64,000 bases of DNA from Desulfotruncus alcoholivorax DSM 16058 (GTDB lineage: Bacteria > Bacillota > Desulfotomaculia > Desulfotomaculales > Desulfallaceae): assembly GCF_000430885.1 (NCBI RefSeq), contig NZ_AUMW01000016.1, positions 1 to 64,000 on the forward strand, given 5' to 3'. The translations under genes were made by a program, and so were the position numbers. A model generated the notes under the pieces. That model was not told the DNA's origin, made no database searches, and worked only from the letters and a program-made list of their open reading frames with translations. Shown in pieces: positions 28,743-41,158 of this stretch. How positions within the stretch are numbered: the first letter of the stretch is position 1; each line of letters starts with the position of its first letter.

Positions 28743-30074
28743 ATGTGGGACAAGGTACCCCCCCATAATATAGATGCCGAGCAATCTGTGATTGGCGCAT
28801 TACTTTTGGAAAACAAAGCTATATCCAAGGTGGCCCGTTTTCTGAACCCGGAAGATTTCTACCTGGAATCTCACCGGGTTATTTATAATGCCATCCTGGA
28901 ACTTGAAGAAAACAATCAAGCTGCCGACCTGGTCACGCTTACGGATAAATTACGACGCAAGGGCGAACTGGAGAAGGTGGGCGGTGCTACTTACGTGGCC
29001 ACACTGACCAATATTTCACCTACAGCAGCCAATGTAGAATACTATGCCCGGATTGTTGAGGAAAAAGCCCTTTTACGAAACCTGATTAATCTATCAATTC
29101 GAATTGCTGATATGGGCTATGAAGGCAGCGAAGATGCCGAGCGGTTGATGGAAGAAGCGGAAAAGATGTTGCTGGAACTGGGGTCGCGCCGTACTTTCAC
29201 CGCTTTTACTGAAATAAAGGACATTCTATTAGAAACCTTTAAACATTTTGAATTTCTGCAAAAACACAAAGGTGAAATAACCGGTGTTCCTACAGGATTC
29301 AAAGAGCTCGACCAAATCTGCCAGGGACTCCAGCCCGGTGATTTAATTATAGTGGCAGGAAGGCCCTCCATGGGCAAAACCAGTTTCGGCATGTGTATCG
29401 GCTACCATGCAGCGCTGAAGACAAAAAAGCCGGTTGGTATATTTAGCCTGGAAATGTCCAAGGAACAGCTTGTTCAACGCATGATCTGCGCTGAGGCCAG
29501 GGTTGATCAACACAAACTGCGCTCCGGGTTTATCAGTGACATCGACTGGGCCCAGTTGACCCAAAAGGCCAGAGACATGGCCCAGCTGCCAATTTTTATT
29601 GACGACTCCGGCGTGCTTACGATCCGGCAATTAAGGGCCAAGGCCAGGCGAATGCACTCAGAAAGAGGCCTTTCGCTGATTGTCATTGATTATTTGCAAT
29701 TAATGCAGGGCAGCCGGCGGGCAGAAAACCGGCAGCAGGAAATAGCGGAAATATCCCGCTCTTTAAAGGCGCTGGCAAAAGAATTAAATGTGCCGGTTAT
29801 GGCGCTGGCCCAGTTAAGCCGCTCGGTGGAACAACGACAGGATAAAAAGCCTCAATTATCCGACCTGAGAGAGTCCGGAAGCCTTGAACAGGATGCCGAT
29901 GTGGTGATGTTTATTTACCGTGATGAGTATTACAACCCTGAGACTGAAAAGAGAGGCATTGCGGATATAATTGTAGCCAAGCAAAGAAACGGTCCAACGG
30001 GAACTGTGGAATTGGCGTTTCTTAAACAATATACCAAATTTATGGATCTGGCCCGCCGAACAGATGAGCCGTGA
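28743..30074 (+). CDS. dnaB: replicative DNA helicase DnaB (DnaC in Bacillus naming)
   Basis: 443-aa hexameric helicase. N-terminal domain (PPHNIDAEQSVIGALLLE), linker, and RecA-like domain with Walker A GRPSMGKTS, Walker B LIVIDYLQLM, and SRSLKALAKELNVPVMALAQLSR. No intein. ATG 28743; only a weak SD-like ACAGGTGATCA precedes it, overlapping the edge of the repeat spacer. Repeats of the same family flank it on both sides. Confidence 0.98.
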   Translation: MWDKVPPHNIDAEQSVIGALLLENKAISKVARFLNPEDFYLESHRVIYNAILELEENNQAADLVTLTDKLRRKGELEKVGGATYVATLTNISPTAANVEYYARIVEEKALLRNLINLSIRIADMGYEGSEDAERLMEEAEKMLLELGSRRTFTAFTEIKDILLETFKHFEFLQKHKGEITGVPTGFKELDQICQGLQPGDLIIVAGRPSMGKTSFGMCIGYHAALKTKKPVGIFSLEMSKEQLVQRMICAEARVDQHKLRSGFISDIDWAQLTQKARDMAQLPIFIDDSGVLTIRQLRAKARRMHSERGLSLIVIDYLQLMQGSRRAENRQQEIAEISRSLKALAKELNVPVMALAQLSRSVEQRQDKKPQLSDLRESGSLEQDADVVMFIYRDEYYNPETEKRGIADIIVAKQRNGPTGTVELAFLKQYTKFMDLARRTDEP

Positions 30075-30080
30075 TTCAAT

Positions 30081-30158
30081 TATTCAGAATTCAGTAGTCA
30101 GAATTCAAAAATACTACGAGACGATAAATCGTTCTCTTATGCTGACTCCTGACTCCTG
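30081..30158. repeat. GTCAGGAGTCAG-type dispersed repeat, copy 2
   Basis: Left arm ATTCAGAATTCAGTAGTCAG, core with hairpin GAGACGATAAATCGTTCTC (30118-30136), right arm CTGACTCCTGACTCCTG. The core is the reverse complement of that in copy 3 at 56830-56862, with compensatory changes in its stem. Confidence 0.85.
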
Positions 30159-30181
30159 TTATGACTGTTATGAATTCATAG

Positions 30182-30211
30182 TTGACAAACAGTGCCTCCA
30201 TTTGATACTAT
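30182..30211 (+). promoter_or_regulatory. promoter for the FAD-protein/purA unit
   Basis: TTGACA (30182-30187), 18 bp, TACTAT (30206-30211), about 160 bp upstream of the FAD-protein start. The ~140-nt leader shows nothing else clear. Confidence 0.6.
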
Positions 30212-30370
30212 TGTAGTGCTGTGCTTTTATCACATCAATCGGAGAATTATTTATGAACTAATAATCTAGTTAAGCTTATTAATTATTGACTCAAACACTG
30301 GCAGCCGTTTGGGTTATTTTTATGCCGGCAGCACAAAATATAATGAGTGGCCAACAGGAGGTTAGTATTA

Positions 30371-33057
<2,687 letters not shown>

Positions 33058-33071
33058 CAGCATTGAGACGA

Positions 33072-33101
33072 CCCGGGGCGGCGCTGATGCGTCGCCCCGG
33101 G
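33072..33101 (+). terminator. GC-rich hairpin after purA
   Basis: CCCGGGGCG and CGCCCCGGG form 9 bp, with an inner CGC/GCG. There is no real T-tract after it, so it may be a terminator helped by other factors or an mRNA 3' stabiliser. Confidence 0.5.
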
Positions 33102-33137
33102 CTTAATCCAATTTACAGAATTGGAATTATAAGATTG

Positions 33138-33166
33138 TTGACACATCAGTTAATCTAATGTATTAT
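33138..33166 (+). promoter_or_regulatory. tRNA-Lys/tRNA-Glu promoter
   Basis: TTGACA (33138-33143), 17 bp, TATTAT (33161-33166), 20 bp upstream of tRNA-Lys. Confidence 0.75.
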
Positions 33167-33185
33167 ATAGAACTGTAAGATTTGT

Positions 33186-33261
33186 GAGCCATTAGCTCAG
33201 TCGGTAGAGCACCTGACTTTTAATCAGGGTGTCCCGCGTTCGAGTCGCGGATGGCTCACCA
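33186..33261 (+). tRNA. tRNA-Lys (anticodon TTT)
   Basis: 76 nt folding as a tRNA: acceptor GAGCCAT/ATGGCTC, D arm GCTCAGTCGGTAGAGC, anticodon arm CCTGA-CTTTTAA-TCAGG, T arm CCGCG-TTCGAGT-CGCGG. CCA is encoded. Confidence 0.97.
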
Positions 33262-33301
33262 CTTTAGCATTCAGACATCAGTAGCTACCGGCAACCGGTA
33301 T

Positions 33302-33377
33302 GGCCCCATGGTCAAGAGGCCTAAGACACCGCCCTTTCACGGCGGTAACCCGGGTTCGAATCCCGGTGGGGTCACCA
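33302..33377 (+). tRNA. tRNA-Glu (anticodon TTC)
   Basis: 76 nt: acceptor GGCCCCA/TGGGGTC, anticodon arm CCGCC-CTTTCAC-GGCGG, T arm CCGGG-TTCGAAT-CCCGG, encoded CCA. Forty bases after tRNA-Lys, same transcript. Confidence 0.97.
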
Positions 33378-33384
33378 AAAAAAA

Positions 33385-33418
33385 AACACCTTCTATTGGT
33401 TTGGAAGGTGTTTTTTTT
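33385..33418 (+). terminator. terminator after tRNA-Glu
   Basis: AACACCTTC (33385-33393) pairs with GAAGGTGTT (33404-33412), then further Ts. A-rich before and T-rich after, so it could act in both directions. Confidence 0.9.
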
Positions 33419-33535
33419 ATGCGCTTTTTTTATTAATAGCTTGTGCACGCACCTTTTCGCCAATGCTGCCATATTATGCAAAATAAAGTAAGGTGAGGTA
33501 AAGCGCAATATATTCCAAAAGAGAGGGACGAAATT

Positions 33536-34948
33536 TTGGCTGGGCACAAGAAAAAGGTGTTAATAGTCGGCGCAGGTGTAGCCGGGGGAATTGTGGCGGA
33601 AGTGCTAAAGCAAAGGGTAAATGGTGAATGGGTGCCGGTTGCCTTTGTGGACGATGACCCCGAGAAACAAACTAAAGTTCTATATGGTCTCCCCGTTTTG
33701 GGGAATAGGCATTGCATAAATGACATAGTAAAAAAACTAAAAATAGATTACATAGTTATAGCTATGCCATCTGTGCCTGGTGAAGTAATACGGCAAATTG
33801 TAGAGATATGCCAAAAAACAAAAGTTCAATTAAAAATTTTACCTGGGATTTATGATTTGATAACCGGGAAAATTAAAATTAGCGATATTCGAGATATCGA
33901 GGTTGAAGATTTACTTGGTCGCAGTACAGTGACATTAAATATTAGTGAGATAGCTAACTACCTAACAGACAAGGTAGTTCTAATCACTGGTGCCGGAGGA
34001 TCAATTGGTTCGGAAATATGTCGCCAGATAGCCGTCTTTGGACCAAAAATACTTGTTTTACTTGGGCATGGTGAAAACAGTATTTATGAAATTGAGCAGG
34101 AGCTGAAGAAAAAATATCCGGATGTGCCTTTAGCTGCGATTATTGCTGATATCCGGGATTGCCGGCGGGTTAACCAAGTTTTTAATCAATTCCGCCCTGC
34201 AGTTGTTTTTCATGCAGCGGCCCATAAGCATGTGCCATTGATGGAAAAAAATGAAGAGGAAGCTGTAAAAAACAATATTCAGGGTACCAGAATACTAACT
34301 GAAGCTGCTCATTTAAACAATACAGAAATTTTTGTGCTTATTTCAACCGACAAGGCAGTGAACCCAACCAGTGTTATGGGAGCCACTAAAAGGGCGGCGG
34401 AAATGGTTATTCAATGGATGAACGGTTTAAGTGCTACTAAATTTGTAGCAGTTCGTTTTGGAAACGTGCTTGGCAGCAGGGGTAGTGTAATTCCTTTGTT
34501 TAAAAAACAAATTGCCTCCGGTGGGCCGGTAACCGTAACCCACCCGGCTATGAAGCGCTACTTTATGACTACTTATGAGGCAGTGCATCTCGTTATTCAG
34601 GCCGGGGCTTTAGCACGGGGAGGTGAAATATTTGTATTAGACATGGGTAAGCCAATTTATATAACTGATCTCGCTAAAAACTTAATTAGGTTGTCCGGTT
34701 ATGAACCGGGAAAAGATATAGCGATACAATATACTGGCGTTCGTCCGGGGGAGAAATATGAAGAGAGTCTTTATTCAGATGATGAACAGGTTATGCCCAC
34801 GAAACATGAGCGAATTTTCAAGATAGCTCCGAAAAAGAATAATTTTGTTCAACTGATTGATATGTTGGAGACTATAGATCAGTGCAATTATTCAAATCAG
34901 GAGCTAATTGCTTGTTTGATTAACGTTGTGGGCCTAAAACAGAATTAA
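33536..34948 (+). CDS. CapD/FlaA1-like NDP-sugar 4,6-dehydratase/epimerase, soluble form
   Basis: 470-aa protein with two Rossmann domains: an N-terminal CoA-binding-like one (VLIVGAGVAGGIVAEVL) and an SDR domain (ITGAGGSIGSEICRQ near 148-162; STDKAVNPTSVMGATKR catalytic region). It belongs to the PglF/WbpM/CapD group, but the usual four N-terminal membrane helices are missing, so it should be cytosolic. Probable role: UDP-GlcNAc 4,6-dehydration for an envelope glycan. TTG start behind GAGAGGG. First gene of the polysaccharide region. Confidence 0.85.
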   Translation: MAGHKKKVLIVGAGVAGGIVAEVLKQRVNGEWVPVAFVDDDPEKQTKVLYGLPVLGNRHCINDIVKKLKIDYIVIAMPSVPGEVIRQIVEICQKTKVQLKILPGIYDLITGKIKISDIRDIEVEDLLGRSTVTLNISEIANYLTDKVVLITGAGGSIGSEICRQIAVFGPKILVLLGHGENSIYEIEQELKKKYPDVPLAAIIADIRDCRRVNQVFNQFRPAVVFHAAAHKHVPLMEKNEEEAVKNNIQGTRILTEAAHLNNTEIFVLISTDKAVNPTSVMGATKRAAEMVIQWMNGLSATKFVAVRFGNVLGSRGSVIPLFKKQIASGGPVTVTHPAMKRYFMTTYEAVHLVIQAGALARGGEIFVLDMGKPIYITDLAKNLIRLSGYEPGKDIAIQYTGVRPGEKYEESLYSDDEQVMPTKHERIFKIAPKKNNFVQLIDMLETIDQCNYSNQELIACLINVVGLKQN

Positions 34949-34965
34949 AAGGACGGTGTCTGCGA

Positions 34966-36303
34966 ATGTCAGGCATTAAGCAGGAGAAATTGGCCGAACA
35001 ACTTATTGAAAAATTTATCAACAAAACGGCTGGCATTGCTGTAATTGGCTTGGGTTACGTGGGGTTACCGATGGCAGTGCAACAAGCTAAAGCAGGCTTT
35101 AAAGTGATCGGCATTGATATTAATACATCGCGCATTAATATGCTAAAAGAAGGTCAAAATTATATCCAGGATGTAACGGATAAAGACCTGGGTGAGCTGA
35201 TCAAGTCAGGACGGTTATGTGTAACTACTGATTTTAGCCTGCTGCAAAAAGCAGATGTAGTAATAGTTTGTGTTCCCACCCCGCTTTCAGAAATGCGCCA
35301 GCCTGATTTATCTTACATTAAATCAGCCGTTCATGAAATAGCCCAAAACCTTAGAACCGGCCAATTAATTAGTTTGGAAAGCACTACTTACCCCGGAACA
35401 ACCAGGGAAATAGTTTTACCGATGTTGGAAGGCAGTGGACTTAAAGCAGGAGTTGATTATTTTCTGGTTTTTTCTCCGGAAAGGGTTGACCCAGGCAATA
35501 AAGTGTATCATCCAAAAGATGTAGCCAAGGTAGTGGGTGGTATAACGCCCCTTTGCAGTCATGTAGCTGTTATGTTCTACAAGCAAAGCTTAAAAACTTT
35601 GGTCATGGTTAGTTCACCTGATGCAGCTGAAATGACTAAAATATTCGAAAACTCTTATCGAGCGGTAAATATTGCTCTGGTCAATGAATTCATGCTTTTA
35701 TGCGACCGCATGGGCTTAGATATATGGGAAGTATTGGACGCTGCGGGTACAAAACCATTCGGTATTCAAATATTTTACCCCGGTCCGGGTGTAGGAGGGC
35801 ATTGTATACCCGTAGATCCTGTTTACTTGGCCTGGAAGGCCAGGGCCTATGGCTTTCAACCGCGATTTATTGAATTGGCGGAAGAATTAAACAACCGGAT
35901 TCCGGAATACGTTATCCAAAAAATCATCACGGTCTTAAACGATTACGGTAAATGCCTGAACAACTCTAAAATTTTAATTTTAGGGGTTGCCTATAAGAAA
36001 GATATTAATGATGTACGGGAGTCCCCAGCCTTAAAAATCATCAAGGACTTACAAGCCAGAAAAGCAATTGTTCAATACTTCGATCCCTATATACCACAGC
36101 TACCCTTGCCGGATAATCAATGTCTCCTGCATTGTATTGAGTTAACCAGGGAAAACATTGCTGAAGCTGATCTGGTATTAATAATAACTGACCACTCCAG
36201 TGTTGATTATCAATTCGTTATTGATAATGCCAGGTTGGTTATTGATACCCGTAATGCCACAAGGCAAGTGCAAAAGGGCAGGGAAAAAATTATTAAAATT
36301 TAA
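34966..36303 (+). CDS. nucleotide-sugar dehydrogenase (UDP-GlcNAc 6-dehydrogenase type, WbpA/TviB-like)
   Basis: 445-aa NAD-dependent enzyme oxidising C6 of a UDP-sugar to an acid. N-terminal VIGLGYVGLPMAV, LESTTYPGTT, FSPERVDPGN, Lys in AEMTKIFENSYRAVNIAL, catalytic Cys in GVGGHCIPVDP and C-terminal GVAYKKDINDVRESPA. The SPERVDPGN and GHCIPVDP motifs fit the UDP-N-acetylglucosamine dehydrogenase branch. It follows the CapD-like gene by 17 bp. Confidence 0.88.
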   Translation: MSGIKQEKLAEQLIEKFINKTAGIAVIGLGYVGLPMAVQQAKAGFKVIGIDINTSRINMLKEGQNYIQDVTDKDLGELIKSGRLCVTTDFSLLQKADVVIVCVPTPLSEMRQPDLSYIKSAVHEIAQNLRTGQLISLESTTYPGTTREIVLPMLEGSGLKAGVDYFLVFSPERVDPGNKVYHPKDVAKVVGGITPLCSHVAVMFYKQSLKTLVMVSSPDAAEMTKIFENSYRAVNIALVNEFMLLCDRMGLDIWEVLDAAGTKPFGIQIFYPGPGVGGHCIPVDPVYLAWKARAYGFQPRFIELAEELNNRIPEYVIQKIITVLNDYGKCLNNSKILILGVAYKKDINDVRESPALKIIKDLQARKAIVQYFDPYIPQLPLPDNQCLLHCIELTRENIAEADLVLIITDHSSVDYQFVIDNARLVIDTRNATRQVQKGREKIIKI

Positions 36304-36351
36304 GCCATTTCTTTTATTCCGGTAATTAACGAGAAGGTGGTCTGTAACTTG

Positions 36352-37647
36352 ATGAAAGAACGCTTAAAAAATCGCGGCCTTGAACTGGCTCTATTTTTTG
36401 CCCTGGCATTGTTGGCCGGTCTTTTGGTGTATGACAAAATGGTTATTTTTTCAATAGTGGCACTTATTGCAGTAGCAGTTTTCTTTTTAGCCGAGGGTTA
36501 CCGTATTCAAATTGAGGATCGTTCAATAATATGGAAATTAGCTCTGGGTGCTCTATTATTAAGAATTGCTTTCATTATTGCCACCCAGGCATTTGATAAT
36601 CCATTTTTAAGGGCCGATGGCATTACTTATGCGCGTATAGGCAATGAAATCGTCCAAACTTGGAATGCCGGTGACCATTATATCATCCGCAAAGCTAATT
36701 ATGGATATTACTATTTTAACGCCTTTATTTTTTATGCCACCGGTTATTATCCGGATATTGTACGATTGATTAACAGCATTATAGCTATTGGAGCAGCACT
36801 AAACCTCTATTTTATTTCCCTCAACTTAAGCGGTAGAAGAGCAGCCAAGTTTACCTTTGCGTTAACGGCTTTTTTCCCTTCCTTTGTAGTATGGTCAGCA
36901 CTTAATTTAAAAGAAAGCCTCTGTGTTTTTCTGATTACTTATATTGTAAAAAAGATTATGGAAATTATGCGGGAATTTCATTTCATTAAGTTATTTGCCA
37001 TAGCTTTGGCGCTGTTACCTTTGGTTACTTTACGATTTTATGTAGGCATATTACTGGGCGTTGTCATGGCGCTTGCCTACATTTTTTCAGCGGTCAATTT
37101 TACATGGAATAAAAGAATTGTTTATACTCTTTTATTAGTTTTTGTTGTAGGTGTTTCCCTGTTACAAATGGGTTACGGGTTTTTGGGAAAAGACTATCTA
37201 GCCAGTCAAAGCCTGGAATCTATTGGGGAACAGCATAATGCAGGAGCCATAGGCGATTCAGCTTACTCACAAGAGGTTGACTTTAGTTCACCTTTAAAAG
37301 CCTTAATATATTTGCCATTGGGGTTGTTTTACTTTGTCTTCGGGCCGTTGCCATGGCAATCAGGAGGGCTTTTAAAAATTATTAGTTTGCCTGAAATGTT
37401 TATGCTGTATATCTTGTATCTGTTTGTATGGCCGGGTATTTACAGCTTGTGGCGGCATAGGCGGGGTGAGTGTATTTTTTTGTTAATTCTCATCTCAAGC
37501 TTTACTTTAATCTACGCCCTTGGCGGGTCAAATATGGGTGGAATTTATAGAGTTCGGTTTCAGGTGCTGTCTCTGCTGTTTATATTTATCAGTCATGGTT
37601 TTGGGGGCGAAAAACAGCACAACGGGACACAATTAGTTGGGGAGTGA
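36352..37647 (+). CDS. polytopic membrane protein, probable GT-C glycosyltransferase (PMT/ArnT-like)
   Basis: About 431 aa with 10-12 hydrophobic segments. After the third segment a loop NPFLRADGITYARIGNEI carries an acidic residue followed by Tyr, like the first outer loop of GT-C glycosyltransferases that use lipid-linked sugars. A Wzy-type polymerase is the main alternative. TTG 36349 or ATG 36352 fit the SD AAGGTGG. Overlaps the next gene by 4 bp in the longest reading. Confidence 0.6.
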   Translation: MKERLKNRGLELALFFALALLAGLLVYDKMVIFSIVALIAVAVFFLAEGYRIQIEDRSIIWKLALGALLLRIAFIIATQAFDNPFLRADGITYARIGNEIVQTWNAGDHYIIRKANYGYYYFNAFIFYATGYYPDIVRLINSIIAIGAALNLYFISLNLSGRRAAKFTFALTAFFPSFVVWSALNLKESLCVFLITYIVKKIMEIMREFHFIKLFAIALALLPLVTLRFYVGILLGVVMALAYIFSAVNFTWNKRIVYTLLLVFVVGVSLLQMGYGFLGKDYLASQSLESIGEQHNAGAIGDSAYSQEVDFSSPLKALIYLPLGLFYFVFGPLPWQSGGLLKIISLPEMFMLYILYLFVWPGIYSLWRHRRGECIFLLILISSFTLIYALGGSNMGGIYRVRFQVLSLLFIFISHGFGGEKQHNGTQLVGE

Positions 37648-37652
37648 TTAAT

Positions 37653-38753
37653 TTGTGTGTCTTAATTTTCTTATCTTCTTCCGGAAGGGGGGGGAGAGAA
37701 TTAAATACCATCAGACTGATACCATATTTACAAGAACGCGGTATGAAAATTACGGTAGTGGTATTGGATTGCGGGGGATACGTTACTCAATGGTGCTGTA
37801 ATAATGGGGTAAATTATCACTTCCTTGGTTTGTGGCCCGGTAAGTTGAATTTTATAGCAGTAGCATGGCGGTTTTTTCTGATAATAATTAAAACTAAAAT
37901 TGATTTGATTCAAGTTTATGGTTTTACAGCGAGTATGCTCTGCCGTTTTATTGCCAGACCAATGGGGGTTAGGGTTGTGGTGGGCATTGTGGGAGCCGGG
38001 CATTTTACTGGTGTCAGACCTCTATATGAAAGGCTGACCCAAAAAATGGTTAATTGTTACGTAGCCAATTCCCTGGCCGGGAAAAATAAACTACTGCAAA
38101 TATTCCGCGATTATCCACCATGGATAGACGTTATCTACAACGGGGTGCCCGGTATTAAGGCCCCACCGCCTTTAGTGGAAAAAAATTGTTTTACAATAGG
38201 CACTGTGGCCAATTTAAGGCCTGAAAAGGGTTATGATGTAATGCTTGAAGCACTGGCTCAAGTTAAATCGGATCTAGGTGAGCGAATAATTTTTAAATAT
38301 TTAATAGTTGGTGATGGTGCGCTTAGAAAAGCACTGACGGAAAAAATTCATTACTTGGGGTTGACGGAGCAGGTTTATTTATTGGGTATGGTCGAGAATG
38401 TGACAGAGGTGATTTATAAATTTGATTTATTTGTTTTGCCCTCTTATACGGAAGGGTTTCCCAATGCCCTGCTGGAGGCGATGATGGCCGGCAGGTGCGT
38501 GATTGCCACGAATGTTGGAGGTGTACCGGAGGTTATTGAAGATGGATATAATGGCTTAATGGTAGAACCCGGTAACCCGGAAGAATTGTCCCGGGCTATT
38601 AAAAAGGTAATTTTAAACCACCAATTGCAAAAAAACATGGCTTTAAGAGGCCGGGAAGTAGTTTGTAAAAATTTTACTCTGACTCGTCAAGCTGAGGAGA
38701 CCATCAGAGTCTGGAAAGCGGTTTACCAGGAAGGTAAGGGGGTGAGCCAGTGA
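37653..38753 (+). CDS. glycosyltransferase family 4
   Basis: 366-aa GT-B enzyme: N-terminal [17 protein letters not shown]-terminal nucleotide-sugar domain with [18 protein letters not shown] and the EX7E-type motif [22 protein letters not shown] 37653 is chosen because TGGGGAG lies 8 nt upstream; GTG 37644 overlaps that SD and the upstream stop. Acceptor unknown. Followed directly by rmlA (overlap 4 bp). Confidence 0.88.
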   Translation: MCVLIFLSSSGRGGRELNTIRLIPYLQERGMKITVVVLDCGGYVTQWCCNNGVNYHFLGLWPGKLNFIAVAWRFFLIIIKTKIDLIQVYGFTASMLCRFIARPMGVRVVVGIVGAGHFTGVRPLYERLTQKMVNCYVANSLAGKNKLLQIFRDYPPWIDVIYNGVPGIKAPPPLVEKNCFTIGTVANLRPEKGYDVMLEALAQVKSDLGERIIFKYLIVGDGALRKALTEKIHYLGLTEQVYLLGMVENVTEVIYKFDLFVLPSYTEGFPNALLEAMMAGRCVIATNVGGVPEVIEDGYNGLMVEPGNPEELSRAIKKVILNHQLQKNMALRGREVVCKNFTLTRQAEETIRVWKAVYQEGKGVSQ

Positions 38754-39817
38754 AGGCACTTATATTATCCGGAGGAAAAGGAACACGCCTGCGGCCTCTT
38801 ACACATACCACGGCAAAGCAGCTGATACCGATAGCCAATAAACCAATCATATATTTTGTTATCGAACAAATATTAGGGGCTGGAATAACTGATATCGGGG
38901 TAATTATTTCCCCTGAAACGGGGGAGAGAGTACGTGAGGTAGTAGGCAATGGTGAGCGATGGGGGTGCAAAATTACTTATATTATCCAACAAGAGCCTCT
39001 GGGGCTGGCCCATGCAGTTAAAACTGCCCGGGATTTTTTAGGGCGGGAGCCTTTTCTGATGTTCCTGGGGGATAACTTAATTCAGGGCGGTGTAAAACAC
39101 CTGGTGGACAGTTTTGAGAAATCAAGCAGTGAAGCAATCATTCAGCTAAAAGAAGTTGAAAATCCGCAGCAATTTGGTATTGCCGTGTTGGGTGATGGCG
39201 ACCAAATTGTCAGGTTAATTGAAAAACCCCCAAAACCACCCTCCAACCTTGCTTTAATTGGGATCTACTTATTTAAGTCCAGCGTTTTTACGGCCATCGA
39301 CCAAATTAACCCTTCATGGAGAGGTGAGCTGGAAATAACCGATGCTATACAAAAGTTAATTGATTTGGGATACCGGGTAGAAGCTCGCCGCCTGGAGGGA
39401 TGGTGGCTGGACACTGGTAAAAAAGACGACATTTTGGAAGCCAACCGGGTGGTATTGGATGAATACATGCGCCGGGTTAACAAAGGTTTTATCGATAAAA
39501 CAAGTAGAATCACCGGGCGGGTTGAAGTCGGATTAAACAGTAAAATAATTAACAGCACTATACGCGGCCCGGTATGCATAGATGAAGGTGTAATAATTAA
39601 AGATTCCTTTATTGGTCCCTTTACCACCATCGGCAGGAATTGCTTCTTTGAAAAAATTGGGGTTGAGCATTCTGTAATTTTGGAAAATTGCCATCTTTAT
39701 CATGTGGACCGCATCGAAGACAGTTTAATAGGTTATAACACTCATGTTCAAAAAGGCAGTGCACAAAGGCGGGCAATACGCCTTTTTGTAGGAGATGATT
39801 CGCAAGTTATGGTTTAA
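38750..39817 (+). CDS. rmlA: glucose-1-phosphate thymidylyltransferase (long, StrD-type)
   Basis: Makes dTDP-glucose from glucose-1-phosphate and d[15 protein letters not shown] at the N-terminus, LGDNLIQGG, and a C-terminal left-handed beta-helix ([20 protein letters not shown]) that gives the 355-aa long form instead of the ~290-aa RmlA. The overlap with rmlC and the order rmlA-C-D-B support a rhamnose role. Confidence 0.9.
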   Translation: MKALILSGGKGTRLRPLTHTTAKQLIPIANKPIIYFVIEQILGAGITDIGVIISPETGERVREVVGNGERWGCKITYIIQQEPLGLAHAVKTARDFLGREPFLMFLGDNLIQGGVKHLVDSFEKSSSEAIIQLKEVENPQQFGIAVLGDGDQIVRLIEKPPKPPSNLALIGIYLFKSSVFTAIDQINPSWRGELEITDAIQKLIDLGYRVEARRLEGWWLDTGKKDDILEANRVVLDEYMRRVNKGFIDKTSRITGRVEVGLNSKIINSTIRGPVCIDEGVIIKDSFIGPFTTIGRNCFFEKIGVEHSVILENCHLYHVDRIEDSLIGYNTHVQKGSAQRRAIRLFVGDDSQVMV

Positions 39818-39845
39818 CTTTCGTGAAGGGGGCTGTTGTAAGAGC

Positions 39846-40307
39846 ATGAACTTAATTGACGGGGTAATTGTAAAAAAGCTTAAAGCTATACCTGATGAGC
39901 GCGGTTACCTTATGGAGATGCTGCGCCGTGATTGGCCTGAGTTTATGACCTTTGGGCAGGTTTATGTTACCGCGGCTTATCCAGGTGTAGTAAAGGCATG
40001 GCATTATCATCAGCGGCAGTGGGACCATTTCGTTTGTGTCAGCGGCATGGCCCGGGTGGTACTGTATGATGCGCGTAAAAACAGTTCAACCTTTGGCGAG
40101 GTAAATGTATTTCATATGGGATATCTTAATCCCATGCTGCTAAGAATTCCACCCGAAGTTTATCACGGCTTTACCGCTGAAGGCAACGAAACGATATTAA
40201 TAGTTAATTTGCCTACCGAAGTTTATAACTATCAACAGCCGGATGAATACAGGCTACCTTATAACGATCCGTCTATTCCCTATTCTTGGGAGGTATTGCA
40301 CAGGTGA
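39846..40307 (+). CDS. rmlC: dTDP-4-dehydrorhamnose 3,5-epimerase
   Basis: 153-aa cupin starting MNLIDGVIVKKLKAIPDERGYLMEML, with WHYHQRQWDHFVCVSG and EVYHGFTAEG. ATG 39846 fits the family N-terminus, though GAAGGGGGC is about 13 nt upstream. An upstream ATG (39795) would overlap rmlA and add an unrelated stretch. Shorter than many RmlC proteins but with the core residues. Confidence 0.85.
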   Translation: MNLIDGVIVKKLKAIPDERGYLMEMLRRDWPEFMTFGQVYVTAAYPGVVKAWHYHQRQWDHFVCVSGMARVVLYDARKNSSTFGEVNVFHMGYLNPMLLRIPPEVYHGFTAEGNETILIVNLPTEVYNYQQPDEYRLPYNDPSIPYSWEVLHR

Positions 40308-41158
40308 CAGTATTTGTAACCGGTGCGGCAGGTATGTTGGGGCAGGATGTGGTTGCTGAATTCCGGTCTCGCCAAAGCAAAGTAATCGCCAAAGATCACG
40401 CAAGCCTGGATATAACAAATTTAGAGCATGTTGAACAAGCAATTGGCCATTATAAGCCAGCCATTGTGGTAAATTGCGCTGCTTACACAGATGTGGACAG
40501 AGCTGAGTCTGAACCGCAAAAGGCTTATTTTATTAACGGATTAGGCCCTCGTAATTTAGCCCTGGCCTGCCAAAAAAATAAGGCCGTGTTGGTGCATATC
40601 AGTACGGACTATGTTTTTGACGGCAGTCAAAACCGGCCTTATGGAGTTTATGATCCAACAAATCCTTTAAATGTTTATGGCGCAAGCAAGCTGTGGGGAG
40701 AAAATGCAGTTCGAGAAATTTTAAAGTCATTTTATTTAATTAGAACCAGTTGGCTATTTGGTTTGAACGGCAAAAATTTTGTGGACACGATGTTGCGAAT
40801 GGGGCAAAGTGAAAAAACGATAAAAGTTGTCGATGACCAGTTTGGCTGCCCCACTTTCACAGAAGATTTAGCCCGGGCGGTGGCTGATCTGGTAGAAACC
40901 GGTTGTTACGGTACCTACCATATCACCAATCAAAACGCTGTCACCTGGTTTGGTTTGGCTGAAAATATATTTAAAAAATGTAATAACTCAATTAAACTAA
41001 TCCCTTGTAAAACCAAAGAAATGAATCGCCCGGCCCACAGGCCCGGCTTTTCAGTATTGGATCCGTTTCCTTTAAAAGAAACCATAGGCTACCTGTTGCC
41101 AGGGTGGGAGTATGCTTTATCCCGGTACCTGGTTAAAAGGGGGAAATCAAAGCTGTGA
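40304..41158 (+). CDS. rmlD: dTDP-4-dehydrorhamnose reductase
   Basis: 284-aa SDR: VTGAAGMLGQDVV, catalytic YGASKLWGE (Tyr-Lys) after STDYVFDG, and a C-terminus of normal length. GTG 40304 overlaps the rmlC stop; SD GGGAGGT 9 nt upstream. Last step of dTDP-L-rhamnose synthesis. Confidence 0.93.
   Translation: MTVFVTGAAGMLGQDVVAEFRSRQSKVIAKDHASLDITNLEHVEQAIGHYKPAIVVNCAAYTDVDRAESEPQKAYFINGLGPRNLALACQKNKAVLVHISTDYVFDGSQNRPYGVYDPTNPLNVYGASKLWGENAVREILKSFYLIRTSWLFGLNGKNFVDTMLRMGQSEKTIKVVDDQFGCPTFTEDLARAVADLVETGCYGTYHITNQNAVTWFGLAENIFKKCNNSIKLIPCKTKEMNRPAHRPGFSVLDPFPLKETIGYLLPGWEYALSRYLVKRGKSKL

Noticed and set aside
28591-30158. CRISPR array
   Set aside because: The short GTCAG units are contiguous and inverted, without regular spacers of equal length.
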